Shown piece by piece: positions 37,373-46,398 of a DNA stretch of 64,000 bases. The position numbers and the translations under genes were made by a program. Under the pieces are notes generated by a model that had not been told where the DNA came from, did not search any database, and saw nothing but the letters and a program-made list of their open reading frames with translations. Numbering within the stretch: position 1 is the first letter of the stretch; every line of letters starts with the position of its first letter. The DNA is from Bacteroidales bacterium (GTDB lineage: Bacteria > Bacteroidota > Bacteroidia > Bacteroidales > UBA4181): the NCBI GenBank assembly GCA_031275285.1, contig JAISOY010000095.1, positions 32,863-96,862 of the forward strand, given 5' to 3'.

Positions 37373-38941
37373 CTATTTCCTTATATCCTGAATCCGGATA
37401 CCGTTGATACGTATCTCTTCATCATTTTTATAAGTAATGGTCAAAAATAAACTCCCGTTTTCATAATATTTTTTCCAATTTCTTTCCCTACGTCCCATCA
37501 CATAATATTGCTCCTCCTTAAGTGTACCATCCGGATAATAGAATTCATGCCGTCCGTCGGGATTTCCCTGAATAAAATTACCCCTATGGTATAATTTACC
37601 ATCCTCATAATAAGTTTTCCATACGCCATCTTTCAGGCCAAAAACATAATTACCTTCTTCACGTACATCCCCAACATTAATCATCCACTCGCCTTCTCTT
37701 TCTCCTTCAACATATTCACCTTTTGCAGCAACAGTCGCACTATCGGAATATTGAACGGACATTCCGTTAAGTTTTCCCTTTTCATAAGTTTCCTGGCGAA
37801 AAACAGTTCCATTTTTATACAACCATTTCCATTCGCCTTCCATCACACCATTCCTAAACTGCCCTGTTTGTTCTGATTTTCCGTCAACAGAATAAAACGT
37901 CCACTCACCGTTTTGTCTGTCATTCAGGTAATTTCCCCTGGAACGTAATGCTCCGGTTTCAAAATAATTACTCCACAAACCCTCACGTTTTTCATTTTCA
38001 TTGACAGGACCTTCCGCAGTACGTCTTCCACTTTCGTTATAACGTACAGCCTTTTCAGGTGTACCGTCGGGCCGGTAAAATATGTGCATACCAATAGGAA
38101 CAGTATCAAGGTATATTCCTTTTTGCTTAAAAGTTACACTATCAGCGTAGTATGTGATAACTTCTATCGCTTCTATTTTCGTTTGAATTCCTTCTTCTAT
38201 GATCCTGCCTTCGCGGTAGGTTCTTTCATTGATCAGCCTCCCCTTTTCCGAAAACATTTTTGTAGTACCATCCGGTACACCGTCTTTATAGATACCTTCC
38301 TCCTTTACCGTACCATCATCATAAAAAGTTCTCCAGATACCCGTCTTCTCCTCTTTTTCATTCATCCTGTTGATGAATTCCCGGGAAATCATATAATCAT
38401 TATGGTATTCAAACATGGTAATGACCATTCCGTTTTTATCAAATTCCTTTGCAGCACCTTGTTTTTTACCATTTTTGTAGTTGATCAGCCTCCTTATTTC
38501 ACCATCGGGGTAATAATAAAAAGCTTTTCCTTCCCGTTTATCGTCCAGATAAAGCTCTTTGGATTTCAGATAACGGGTAGTGACTTTATTTTTCTCGGTA
38601 ACTGTTTCATAAGTATAATAATAACCACTTTTTTTACCTAACTGATAATTGATGATCTCAAGTGTGTCACCCATTTCGGTATAAAAAACCCAGGTACTGT
38701 CCAGTAACGTGTTGATCCGGTTGCCTTCGGATTTCAACACTCCTGTAACATAATAAGTTTTCCAGTAACCATCCGGCTGGCCGTTTTTCATAGCTCCTTC
38801 ACTTGAGACTTTCCCGTTCGGATAATAAAACTGATTGTACCCGTTTGGATTTACCTGTGTATTGGTCTGCGAATGAAGCACCGGATAATAGACAGAACCT
38901 ATGAGTAATAAACCAATAATATTTCGCAAATAACCGACCAT
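37373..38941 (-). CDS. exported MORN_2-repeat protein (YwqK-like)
   Basis: The protein has 522 residues. A signal peptide or N-terminal anchor (~1-24) is followed by well over a dozen tandem ~23-residue repeats of the type YYPNGKVSSEGAMKNGQPDG, running nearly to the C-terminus. These are MORN_2 repeats, as in proteins annotated as YwqK-family antitoxins, though no toxin gene is adjacent. Repeat proteins of this kind are common in Bacteroidota and may bind surfaces or other proteins; no function is established. A MORN count far above that of ordinary members is the main oddity. The gene lies between the histidine kinase and nadA, same strand. Confidence 0.87.
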   Translation of the reverse strand: MVGYLRNIIGLLLIGSVYYPVLHSQTNTQVNPNGYNQFYYPNGKVSSEGAMKNGQPDGYWKTYYVTGVLKSEGNRINTLLDSTWVFYTEMGDTLEIINYQLGKKSGYYYTYETVTEKNKVTTRYLKSKELYLDDKREGKAFYYYPDGEIRRLINYKNGKKQGAAKEFDKNGMVITMFEYHNDYMISREFINRMNEKEEKTGIWRTFYDDGTVKEEGIYKDGVPDGTTKMFSEKGRLINERTYREGRIIEEGIQTKIEAIEVITYYADSVTFKQKGIYLDTVPIGMHIFYRPDGTPEKAVRYNESGRRTAEGPVNENEKREGLWSNYFETGALRSRGNYLNDRQNGEWTFYSVDGKSEQTGQFRNGVMEGEWKWLYKNGTVFRQETYEKGKLNGMSVQYSDSATVAAKGEYVEGEREGEWMINVGDVREEGNYVFGLKDGVWKTYYEDGKLYHRGNFIQGNPDGRHEFYYPDGTLKEEQYYVMGRRERNWKKYYENGSLFLTITYKNDEEIRINGIRIQDIRK

Positions 38942-39002
38942 TTAACACTTCTACAATGAGGAATTAAACTGCTAAGTTAATAAGAATTGTCGAAAATTAG
39001 GG

Positions 39003-39950
39003 TTAAATCAATCCTAATTTCGCAGATATTTCAATCATACGACGGATAGGTTTTTCAGCTCTTTCACATATTTTTCCATCAAGAGTTATCTCATGTTCCT
39101 CATTGAGCAAACAATCATATATCTTCCGGAGCGTGATCATTTTCATGTACCGGCAATTGTTACATGCACATGTAGAATCTTCGGGAGGAGCAGGAATAAA
39201 GAGTTTATCAGGACTTTCTTTCTGCATTTGGTGCAAAATGCCCGACTCGGTGGCAACAATATATTCTTTACCTGTATCTTTTTTGGAGAACTGAAGCAGA
39301 TCTGAAGTGGAACCGATATGATCCGCAACCATCAGGACAGGTTTCTTGCATTCAGGATGTGCAAGTACCTTTGCTGCGGGATGTGCTTTTTTCAATTCAA
39401 GTATTTTTTCCAGTGAAAATTCTTCATGAACATGACAGGCACCATCCCAAATTACCATCTCTCTTTTGGTAATGCTGTTGATATAATTACCCAGATTCCG
39501 GTCGGGGGCAAAAATGATTTTTTCATCTTTGGGAAGGGAGTTGACAATTTGTACTGCATTGGAAGAAGTACAGGCAATATCGGTATAAGCTTTTACTGCA
39601 GCGGTAGTATTCACATATGAAATCACCGTGTGGTCCGGATATTTTTCAACAAAAGCTTTAAATTGATCGGCAGGACAGGAATCAGCCAGGGAACACCCGG
39701 CATTGGGATCAGGGATCAGTACCTTTTTCGACGGATTAAGGATTTTCGCAGTCTCTGCCATGAAATGTACCCCTGCCAACACAATGATATCGGCTTCAGT
39801 AGTCAGGGCTTTTTGCGCCAAAGCAAGGCTATCACCTATAAAATCGGCAATATCCTGGACTTCAGGTTCCTGATAATAATGAGCCATAATTACAGCATTT
39901 TTTTGATCCTGTAATTGTTTTATCTGCTGAATCAACCTTTCTTTATTCAT
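39003..39950 (-). CDS. nadA: quinolinate synthase NadA
   Basis: With ATG at 39950 the protein has 315 residues and begins MNKERLIQQIKQLQDQKNAV, typical of NadA; an earlier start at 39998 is less likely. NadA condenses iminoaspartate with dihydroxyacetone phosphate to quinolinate in NAD synthesis and carries a [4Fe-4S] cluster. The three cluster cysteines are visible in DIACTSSNAVQ, HPECKKPV and CACNNCRYMK. Other family segments are AHYYQEPEVQDIADFIGDSL and WDGACHVHEEF. No nadB or nadC is adjacent. Its start faces the candidate origin region. Confidence 0.96.
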   Translation of the reverse strand: MNKERLIQQIKQLQDQKNAVIMAHYYQEPEVQDIADFIGDSLALAQKALTTEADIIVLAGVHFMAETAKILNPSKKVLIPDPNAGCSLADSCPADQFKAFVEKYPDHTVISYVNTTAAVKAYTDIACTSSNAVQIVNSLPKDEKIIFAPDRNLGNYINSITKREMVIWDGACHVHEEFSLEKILELKKAHPAAKVLAHPECKKPVLMVADHIGSTSDLLQFSKKDTGKEYIVATESGILHQMQKESPDKLFIPAPPEDSTCACNNCRYMKMITLRKIYDCLLNEEHEITLDGKICERAEKPIRRMIEISAKLGLI

Positions 39951-39999
39951 TTGAATAAAATATAAAAAAATGTTCCTGACAAAAATAAGGATATTCACA

Positions 40000-40260
40000 T
40001 ATTGATTAAAATATAATTATAATATTCTTATTCTTTAATTAAATATAGTAGTAATAATACATGGTTAATTGTGTGGATAAAAATATCGGGAAATATTGTA
40101 AAAAACGTTGTTAAAAACCTATTGACAGTTTATTAACAATAAAATTTTGCGGATAATTTTGGTCGACAAATAATTAGCTATACATACCAACAGTTGTCAA
40201 CAACGGTTTTCCACAGGAGGTTGTTCATTCTTTTTGTGGGAAAATGGTGAAACAAAATGT
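40000..40260. other. candidate replication origin (DnaA boxes, AT-rich tract, trinucleotide repeats)
   Basis: This lies in the ~500-nt gap between divergent nadA and the GH20 gene. A very AT-rich tract (40000-40050) is followed by TAG-TAG-TAA-TAA-TAC (40046-40060), which matches the DnaA-trio pattern TA(G/A). Eleven nt further is TGTGGATAA (40072-40080), a perfect DnaA box in reverse. More boxes follow: TGCGGATAA (40148-40156, 8/9), TTTTCCACA (40207-40215, 8/9) and TGTGGGAAA (40235-40243, 7/9). The order trio-spacer-box on one strand is that of a bacterial unwinding element. No dnaA gene is in the window, and skew could not be computed. Confidence 0.5.
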
Positions 40261-40425
40261 TGGTATATCGGCGAAAAAAATCAATAAAATGATTTTGATT
40301 TTTTGTAAGGATGATTATACAGGATGGGTTTTGAATAAAGCAAATAGTTCTTTCACTTTTTTTCATCTAAAAATGAACAATTCATCAACATTGTTTTTAA
40401 CCGGAATACTCTTGCCCCTTTTTGT

Positions 40426-40433
40426 TATCTTTG
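40426..40433 (+). promoter_or_regulatory. candidate -7 element for the GH20 gene
   Basis: TATCTTTG matches TAnnTTTG and lies 18 nt before the ATG at 40452, implying a very short leader. No good -33 element is seen. Confidence 0.4.
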
Positions 40434-40451
40434 CTTGAAAAAAGATACAAA

Positions 40452-42065
40452 ATGAGGTTAAAATATCATCTTGCTTTTGTGTTGCTTTGCATTTGTCTGT
40501 GGGAACTACCTGCAAAAATTGGGCCTTTGATTCCACAACCGGCAGAGGTGATACAAGGTACGGATACCTTTGTTTTTACCCAGGATACGAGGATCATGCT
40601 TAAAGATCCGGAAATCAGGGCAGCATGCGATCTTTTTTTGGAAATGTTTCGTCGCAGCACCGGGTTGAATATCGGTTACGCTTCTTCGGGGAGTTCATTG
40701 ATCACGGTAGATATCGATCCCGGGATGATCCATCCTGAAGCGTATCACATAAAGGTGACAGAACATGATGTATCCATCAAGGCCAAAACCCCCGCAGGCG
40801 TTTTCTACGCATTTCAAACCATCCGACAGCTACTTCCGCCTGAGGTGGAAAGTTTGACCGTGATGGACTGTGACTGGAAAATCCCGGGAGTTGAAATAAA
40901 AGATATTCCCCGGTTCCGTTATCGCGGATTGTTACTGGATGTAGCCCGTCATTTTTTTCCTGTTAGTTTTCTGAAAAGATACATCGACCTGATGGCTATG
41001 TACAAATATAATTATTTACACTTGCACCTGACCGATGATCAGGGTTGGCGTATCGAAATACCTGCTTATCCCCGTCTACAGACTATAAGCGCATGGCGCA
41101 ATGAAACCCTGATCGGACATTTGGACGATCGACCCCGCAGGTATGACGGGATCCGTTACGGCGGCTATTACAAACAATCCGAACTTAAGGAACTGGTCCG
41201 GTATGCAGCGGAACGGTATATCACCATTATTCCTGAAATAGATATGCCGGGACATGCTACTGCAGTATTGGCTGCCTATCCGGAACTATCCTGCTCCGGA
41301 GGACATTATGAAGTAGCCAGGGAATGGGGGGTACTTAAAAATATATATTGTCCCAAGGAAGAAACCTTTTTATTCCTGGAGAAAGTACTTACCGAAGTAA
41401 TGGATATATTTCCCGGGGAATATATTCATCTTGGCGGGGATGAAGCAGTTAAAGAGCAATGGGAACAATCCGAATATTGCCGGAATCTGAAAATGCAACA
41501 TCATCTGCAGACAGATGAACAGTTGCAGATCTGGTTCATGCAACGGATGACGAACTTTGTGAACAGCAAGGGCCGCAAGGTCATCGGATGGGATGAGATC
41601 ATGGACGGAGGAGAAATTCCGGGAACCACGGTTATGTCATGGCGGGGAGAAGAAGGAGGGGTAAAAGCCGCCCGGAAAGGACACGATGCCATCATGACCC
41701 CGCACAAGTATTGTTATCTTGATTATTACCAATGGAGGAACCGTGATGAAGAACCTCTAGCTATCGGAGGATATACTCCTTTAAGTAAAGTGTATATGTA
41801 TGATCCGGTACCTGCTCAGCTGAACGGTGAACAGGCGGGACATATTCTGGGCGCACAGGGAAACCTGTTTACGGAGTATATTGCTGATGAAAGGCATGCC
41901 GAATATATGGCTTTTCCCAGGGTATGTGCCCTCAGTGAAGTAGTCTGGTCGCCTTTATCCGGTAAATCGTATGATGATTTCCTGGTCCGTTTGCGGGAAC
42001 ATAGCAAACGGTTGGATATATTGGGTGTTCATTTTGCACGGCATTTTTTAGGTCAACAAAGGTGA
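40452..42065 (+). CDS. beta-N-acetylhexosaminidase, GH20
   Basis: From ATG 40452 the protein has 537 residues and begins with a signal peptide (MRLKYHLAFVLLCICLWELP), so an upstream TTG is not needed. Residues ~25-140 form the GH20 N-terminal alpha/beta domain. The catalytic barrel starts at FRYRGLLLDVARHFFPVSFL and contains YLHLHLTDDQGWRIE, IPEIDMPGHATAVL and the catalytic Asp-Glu pair in HLGGDEAVKEQW. It releases terminal GlcNAc or GalNAc from glycoconjugates, probably in the periplasm. Its stop overlaps the GTG start of the glycosyltransferase by 4 nt, so they form an operon. Confidence 0.96.
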   Translation: MRLKYHLAFVLLCICLWELPAKIGPLIPQPAEVIQGTDTFVFTQDTRIMLKDPEIRAACDLFLEMFRRSTGLNIGYASSGSSLITVDIDPGMIHPEAYHIKVTEHDVSIKAKTPAGVFYAFQTIRQLLPPEVESLTVMDCDWKIPGVEIKDIPRFRYRGLLLDVARHFFPVSFLKRYIDLMAMYKYNYLHLHLTDDQGWRIEIPAYPRLQTISAWRNETLIGHLDDRPRRYDGIRYGGYYKQSELKELVRYAAERYITIIPEIDMPGHATAVLAAYPELSCSGGHYEVAREWGVLKNIYCPKEETFLFLEKVLTEVMDIFPGEYIHLGGDEAVKEQWEQSEYCRNLKMQHHLQTDEQLQIWFMQRMTNFVNSKGRKVIGWDEIMDGGEIPGTTVMSWRGEEGGVKAARKGHDAIMTPHKYCYLDYYQWRNRDEEPLAIGGYTPLSKVYMYDPVPAQLNGEQAGHILGAQGNLFTEYIADERHAEYMAFPRVCALSEVVWSPLSGKSYDDFLVRLREHSKRLDILGVHFARHFLGQQR

Positions 42066-43072
42066 AAACAACCACAGCCATTGTTATTTTGAATTGGAAC
42101 GGATGTCATTTCCTGAAGAGGTTTCTTCCGGGGGTAGAAGAATATTCCCAGTTACCGGGTGTTTCCTTATTTGTAGCCGATAACGCATCTACGGATGATT
42201 CTTTGCAATATTTACAGGAGAACCATCCGGAGACAGGGGTTTTGATGCTGGATCAAAATTACGGGTTTGCCGAAGGATATAACCGTGCTTTGCAGCAGAT
42301 TGAAGCCGATTATTATGTGTTGCTCAACTCGGATGTCGCCGTCACTGAAGGATGGTTGGCGCCATTGATCCGGATGATGCAGCAAAAGGAAAACATAGCA
42401 GCTTGTATGCCTAAAGTATGCTCGGAAGCTTCTCGCATGAGTTTTGAATATGCCGGAGCAGCAGGTGGATTCATGGATCGATACGGGTATACTTTCTGCC
42501 GCGGGCGGTTGTTTGATACGGTGGAGGAGGACAGAGGCCAGTATGATAGCGAGTCGGAAATTTTCTGGGCAACAGGTGCCTGTTGTATGGTCAGGGCATC
42601 CCTTTTTCATCAGGCAGGCGGGTTTGACGGTCAGTTTTTTGCCCATATGGAAGAAATAGATCTTTGCTGGCGGTTAAAAAATGCAGGTTATACTATCTGG
42701 TACACTCCTGAATCAACAGTATATCACGTAGGAGGAGGAATGTTGCCCCAAAGCTCTCCATTCAAGACTTACCTGAATTACCGGAATAATCTGCTGATGA
42801 TGTATAAGAATCTTCCAGCTAAACAACGTAGAAAAATATTGTTTACCCGTAAGGCACTGGATATAGTGTCCGGTTTATACGGATTGCTTCAGGGAAATAC
42901 GGCAATCATCCGGGCTGTGTGGAAAGCACATCGATCTTACCGGAAGATGAAACGTTCTTATAAGGGGATGGCTTTTCCCCGGATTTTTCCATCCGGAGTA
43001 TACCAAAAGAGTATTGTTTATCAGTATTTTATTAAAAAGGTAAAACACTTTGACCTTCTTCCTCCAAAATGA
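42062..43072 (+). CDS. family 2 glycosyltransferase (rhamnosyltransferase-like)
   Basis: The protein has 336 residues and starts at GTG 42062, overlapping the preceding stop in GTGA. GT-A fold motifs are VILNWNGCHFLKRFLPG, VADNASTDDS, LNSDVAVTEGWLAPLI (metal-site region) and FFAHMEEIDLCWRLKNAGY. It transfers a sugar from a nucleotide donor at the cytoplasmic face, probably in surface polysaccharide or lipopolysaccharide synthesis; the rhamnosyl specificity suggested by resemblance is not certain. No other polysaccharide genes flank it, and coupling to a hexosaminidase is odd functionally. Repeat B copy 1 begins 38 nt after the stop. Confidence 0.88.
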   Translation: MKTTTAIVILNWNGCHFLKRFLPGVEEYSQLPGVSLFVADNASTDDSLQYLQENHPETGVLMLDQNYGFAEGYNRALQQIEADYYVLLNSDVAVTEGWLAPLIRMMQQKENIAACMPKVCSEASRMSFEYAGAAGGFMDRYGYTFCRGRLFDTVEEDRGQYDSESEIFWATGACCMVRASLFHQAGGFDGQFFAHMEEIDLCWRLKNAGYTIWYTPESTVYHVGGGMLPQSSPFKTYLNYRNNLLMMYKNLPAKQRRKILFTRKALDIVSGLYGLLQGNTAIIRAVWKAHRSYRKMKRSYKGMAFPRIFPSGVYQKSIVYQYFIKKVKHFDLLPPK

Positions 43073-43109
43073 GGATATTTGAAGGTAGTGAAGTGATACA
43101 TTAAATAAT

Positions 43110-43350
43110 ATAAGTAATTGTTCAAAATTATATCATCCATATATGGAATCATTTTTTACCCTTCTTTTTCTTGATAAAAAGAAGCAAAAATCAAGGCTTG
43201 CTTCCTCAGCGACCAGCCACTGCATGCTACGGGACGCCGGAAGCTGTCTGAGCCGTCAGGCGAGTTCTTCCGGCTTGCCCCTTCACTTTGCAGGACTGGT
43301 GCCCGCTTCCGGAAGGTCAGGCCCTCCTGGTGTAACACCTCTGTATGAGC
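43110..43350. repeat. dispersed repeat B, copy 1
   Basis: The first 134 nt (43110-43243) match 63862-63995 in the same orientation with about six mismatches. It contains the hairpin CTTCTTTTT-CTTGAT-AAAAAGAAG and then a GC-richer part with the inverted repeat GCCGGAAG (43236-43243) / CTTCCGGC (43267-43274) and a palindrome CTTCCGGAAG (43306-43315). The right end cannot be fixed because copy 2 runs off the window. No convincing protein is encoded. The first hairpin could terminate the glycosyltransferase transcript. Confidence 0.8.
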
Positions 43351-43392
43351 AGGAGAACAGAAAATATAATAATATGAACTAATTATGAACAT

Positions 43393-43480
43393 CTACTTAA
43401 AACAATTAATATCATATTTGCAGAACGCAATCCATTTGATTAATGTGACTTAAAAAAACAATAAATAGCACTGAGTGCTT
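43393..43480 (+). repeat. dispersed repeat A, copy 2 (upstream of ung)
   Basis: This is the reverse-oriented counterpart of copy 1. In ung orientation it ends AATAAATAGCACTGAGTGCT plus T at 43480, 12 nt before the ung ATG. The hairpin loop is again TCA/TGA. It follows directly on the repeat B region. Confidence 0.85.
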
Positions 43481-43492
43481 AACTTAATAGAT

Positions 43493-44182
43493 ATGACACA
43501 AGTAGAAAAACCGAACCCGCAGATTGAAGAGAGCTGGCTGGCGACGTTGGCCGGTGAATTCGAGCAACCTTATTTTTTTGATTTAAAGTCTTTTCTGGTA
43601 GAAGAAAAGCGGCAATTTGCTGTTTATCCTCCCGGGCCACTGATATTCAATGCTTTTTCCCATACGCCTTTTCAGCAGGTAAAAGTAGTTATTCTGGGTC
43701 AGGATCCCTATCATGGTAAGGGCCAGGCGCATGGCCTCAGTTTTTCCGTTCCTGACGGGGTAAAGCCGCCGCCTTCACTGGTCAACATTTATAAAGAAAT
43801 ACAGAATGATCTGGGTATTTCTCCTTCTTCATCGGGAAATCTGGAACAATGGGCGGATCAGGGAGTATTCCTGTTGAATGCCACATTAACGGTACGTGCA
43901 TCTACAGCCGGATCCCATCAGAACAAAGGCTGGGAACTTTTTACCGATCAGGTGATCAGGACACTGTCCGACCAACGGGAGCATCTGGTATTCATGTTGT
44001 GGGGCAATTATGCAAGGGCCAAGAAAAGCCTGATCAATCCTCAAAAGCATCTGATCCTTGAAGCCCCGCACCCGTCGCCGTTTTCGGTGCATAACGGATT
44101 TTTCGGCTGTAAACATTTTTCGAAAGCCAATGAATACCTGAAACAAAACGGGATAGAACCCATTGACTGGAGCATTCAGTAA
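43493..44182 (+). CDS. ung: uracil-DNA glycosylase, family 1
   Basis: From ATG 43493 the protein has 229 residues, typical of Ung; a GTG at 43475 lies inside the repeat A hairpin and is not favoured. The catalytic water-activating motif is VVILGQDPYHGKGQAHGLSF and the minor-groove loop is HPSPFSVHNGFFGCKHF. FAVYPPGPLIFNAF is also family-typical. It removes uracil from DNA to begin base-excision repair. The gene is preceded by repeat A copy 2 only 12 nt upstream, so its translation start and promoter are embedded next to that element. Confidence 0.97.
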   Translation: MTQVEKPNPQIEESWLATLAGEFEQPYFFDLKSFLVEEKRQFAVYPPGPLIFNAFSHTPFQQVKVVILGQDPYHGKGQAHGLSFSVPDGVKPPPSLVNIYKEIQNDLGISPSSSGNLEQWADQGVFLLNATLTVRASTAGSHQNKGWELFTDQVIRTLSDQREHLVFMLWGNYARAKKSLINPQKHLILEAPHPSPFSVHNGFFGCKHFSKANEYLKQNGIEPIDWSIQ

Positions 44183-44208
44183 ATCATCACCTATTAACAA
44201 AAACTTTC

Positions 44209-46356
44209 ATGAACGTTTTCAAACGCTATCTTTTTCTTTTTGTGTTTCTTTTTTCGTTGTTTCCCCTTAGGGCTGAAGAAGGAATGTGGGTACCTATACT
44301 TCTGGAGCAGACCCGTTACCAACGGATGCGGGAAATGGGACTTTCCCTGACCCCGGAAGATATTTACAGCATCAACCGGTCGAGTCTGAAAGATGCCATC
44401 GTGTTGTTTGGAGGCGGATGCACGGGTGTAGTGGTTTCGTCACAGGGTCTGGTAATGACCAATCATCATTGTGGCTACGGACAGATACAGGCACATAGTT
44501 CATTGGAGTATGATTACCTGACGGATGGTTTCTGGGCCTCTTCTTTTAAAGAGGAACTTCCTAATCCCGGCTTGAATGTTGCTTTTCTGGAAAAAATGGA
44601 AGATGTTACTTCACAGGTGCTTGCAAATGTAACGCCGGGGATGGGTGAGAAACAGCGCGGGGACAGTATCCGTGCCGGGATCAACAGGATGAAAAAGCAA
44701 TTTACCCCGGAGGGGAGTTATCGTGTAGATATAAAACCCTTATACAAGGGCAACCAGTATTTCATGTATGTTTATAAGGTATTTAACGACGTGCGGATGG
44801 TAGGCGCTCCTCCTTCCTCTATCGGGAAGTTCGGAGGTGATACGGACAACTGGATCTGGCCGCGCCATACCGGTGATTTTGCGATCTTCCGGATCTATGC
44901 CGGCAAGGACAATCAACCGGCCGAATATTCGCCGGATAATGTCCCCTACCAGCCGAAAAAGCATGTACCTGTTTCCACTGCGGGGATCAGGCAGGGTGAT
45001 TTTACTATGATCTACGGATATCCCGCATGGACCGATGAATACATCAGTTCCTATGAACTGGATCACCTCGTCCGTCAGGATTATCCTGCACGCGTGGCCA
45101 TGCGGACGGAACGGCTGGAAATTATGGATGCATATATGCAGAAGGACAGGGGAGTACGTATCCAGTATGCCGCTAAATATGCTTCGGTCAGCAATGCCTG
45201 GAAAAAGTGGCAGGGGGTGATGCGTGGCATTGACCGGGCAGACGGATTGAACAAGAAAACGGCTGATGAAGACCTGTTTTTACAGAAAGTACGTTCCAAC
45301 GCACAATGGACAAAGGATTACGGGGATCTTTTGGAAAAAATGGAGCAGGTGATCGGAAGTTCCGGCCCGTTCCGGCAGGTTTCGGCCTATTATTCGGAAG
45401 CTGTACTGGCTGTCGAGCTGGTGCAATTGATGAGAAAGCATGAGCCCTTATTTTTATCCATTATTTCCGGAAAAGAAGTGGATCCCAAAATAATGAATGT
45501 CCTTTTGATCGCTCTTGAAGGTTTTTATAAGGATTATTCACTTCCGGTGGACCGGGATATATTCGTGGCCATGATGAGGACCTATTTTGAGCTGGTGCCG
45601 GCGGATTTTCATTTCAAAGAAATGAATGAACGGATGAAAAAACACAAAGGCTCATTCGAACAATGGGCCGACGATATTTACCGGAAGTCTGTTTTCCGTT
45701 CATACGAAACCATCCGGGATGCATTGACACAGACCGGTAAAAAAAGGATAAACAGCTTGTCGCAGGATCCTTTCTGGGCTATTTACCGGACGGCGAAAGA
45801 TATGATGCAAACTAAAGCGGAGAACCCGTATGTTCAGCCTTACGACAGTCTTTCCCGTGTGTTCATGAAGGCCCGGCTTGAACTGGACCGGGATAAAATA
45901 TTCTATCCCGACGGCAACCATACCCTGCGTGTGGCTTACGGGAAAAAGGAAGGGTATACGCCTTCCGATGGGATCACTTATTTGCCGTATACCACATTGG
46001 ACGGGGTCATGGAAAAAGACGATCCCGAAATATACGATTACAATGTTCCGCAGGCCCTGAAAACAGCATACCGGAAGAAAGATTTTGGCCCGTATGCGGA
46101 AAACGGCCGGATGCCTGTTTGTTTCATTGCCTCCAACCATACTTCCGGTGGGAATTCGGGAAGTCCGATATTCAATGGGAACGGAGCATTGATCGGCCTG
46201 AATTTCGACCGGAACTGGGAAGGTACCATGAGCGATTTCCTCTATGATCCTGCACAATGCCGCAATATTATCGTGGATGCAAGATACATCCTGTTTGTTA
46301 CGGAAAAAGTATACGGTGCCAAACGGATTGTTGATGAAATGCAGTTGGTAAAATAA
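44209..46356 (+). CDS. S46-family dipeptidyl-peptidase, DPP11-like
   Basis: The protein has 715 residues with a signal peptide ending near PLRAEEG. The S46 catalytic residues are visible: His in VMTNHHCGYGQ, Asp in the GGDTDNWIWPRHTGDFAIF region and Ser in SGGNSGSPIF. Eighteen residues after the catalytic Ser is Arg, in GLNFDRNWEG; in characterised S46 enzymes this position is Arg in the Asp/Glu-specific DPP11 and Gly in the hydrophobic-specific DPP7. I therefore predict release of Xaa-Asp/Glu dipeptides in the periplasm. It starts 26 nt after ung and is probably independent of it in function. The family is certain; the specificity rests on one residue. Confidence 0.95.
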   Translation: MNVFKRYLFLFVFLFSLFPLRAEEGMWVPILLEQTRYQRMREMGLSLTPEDIYSINRSSLKDAIVLFGGGCTGVVVSSQGLVMTNHHCGYGQIQAHSSLEYDYLTDGFWASSFKEELPNPGLNVAFLEKMEDVTSQVLANVTPGMGEKQRGDSIRAGINRMKKQFTPEGSYRVDIKPLYKGNQYFMYVYKVFNDVRMVGAPPSSIGKFGGDTDNWIWPRHTGDFAIFRIYAGKDNQPAEYSPDNVPYQPKKHVPVSTAGIRQGDFTMIYGYPAWTDEYISSYELDHLVRQDYPARVAMRTERLEIMDAYMQKDRGVRIQYAAKYASVSNAWKKWQGVMRGIDRADGLNKKTADEDLFLQKVRSNAQWTKDYGDLLEKMEQVIGSSGPFRQVSAYYSEAVLAVELVQLMRKHEPLFLSIISGKEVDPKIMNVLLIALEGFYKDYSLPVDRDIFVAMMRTYFELVPADFHFKEMNERMKKHKGSFEQWADDIYRKSVFRSYETIRDALTQTGKKRINSLSQDPFWAIYRTAKDMMQTKAENPYVQPYDSLSRVFMKARLELDRDKIFYPDGNHTLRVAYGKKEGYTPSDGITYLPYTTLDGVMEKDDPEIYDYNVPQALKTAYRKKDFGPYAENGRMPVCFIASNHTSGGNSGSPIFNGNGALIGLNFDRNWEGTMSDFLYDPAQCRNIIVDARYILFVTEKVYGAKRIVDEMQLVK

Positions 46357-46398
46357 ACCGGGAATTTTTCGTGATCATAGTTTGATTACTTTTAAAAA

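Noticed and set aside
37373..38941. Toxin-antitoxin reading of the YwqK-like protein
   Set aside because: It has a signal peptide and no toxin candidate beside it, so the antitoxin label is not supported here.
43143..43382. Possible 79-codon reading frame over repeat B
   Set aside because: It is made of the repeat hairpin and GC-rich tail, has no recognisable domain, and changes in the aligned copy do not look like coding substitutions.
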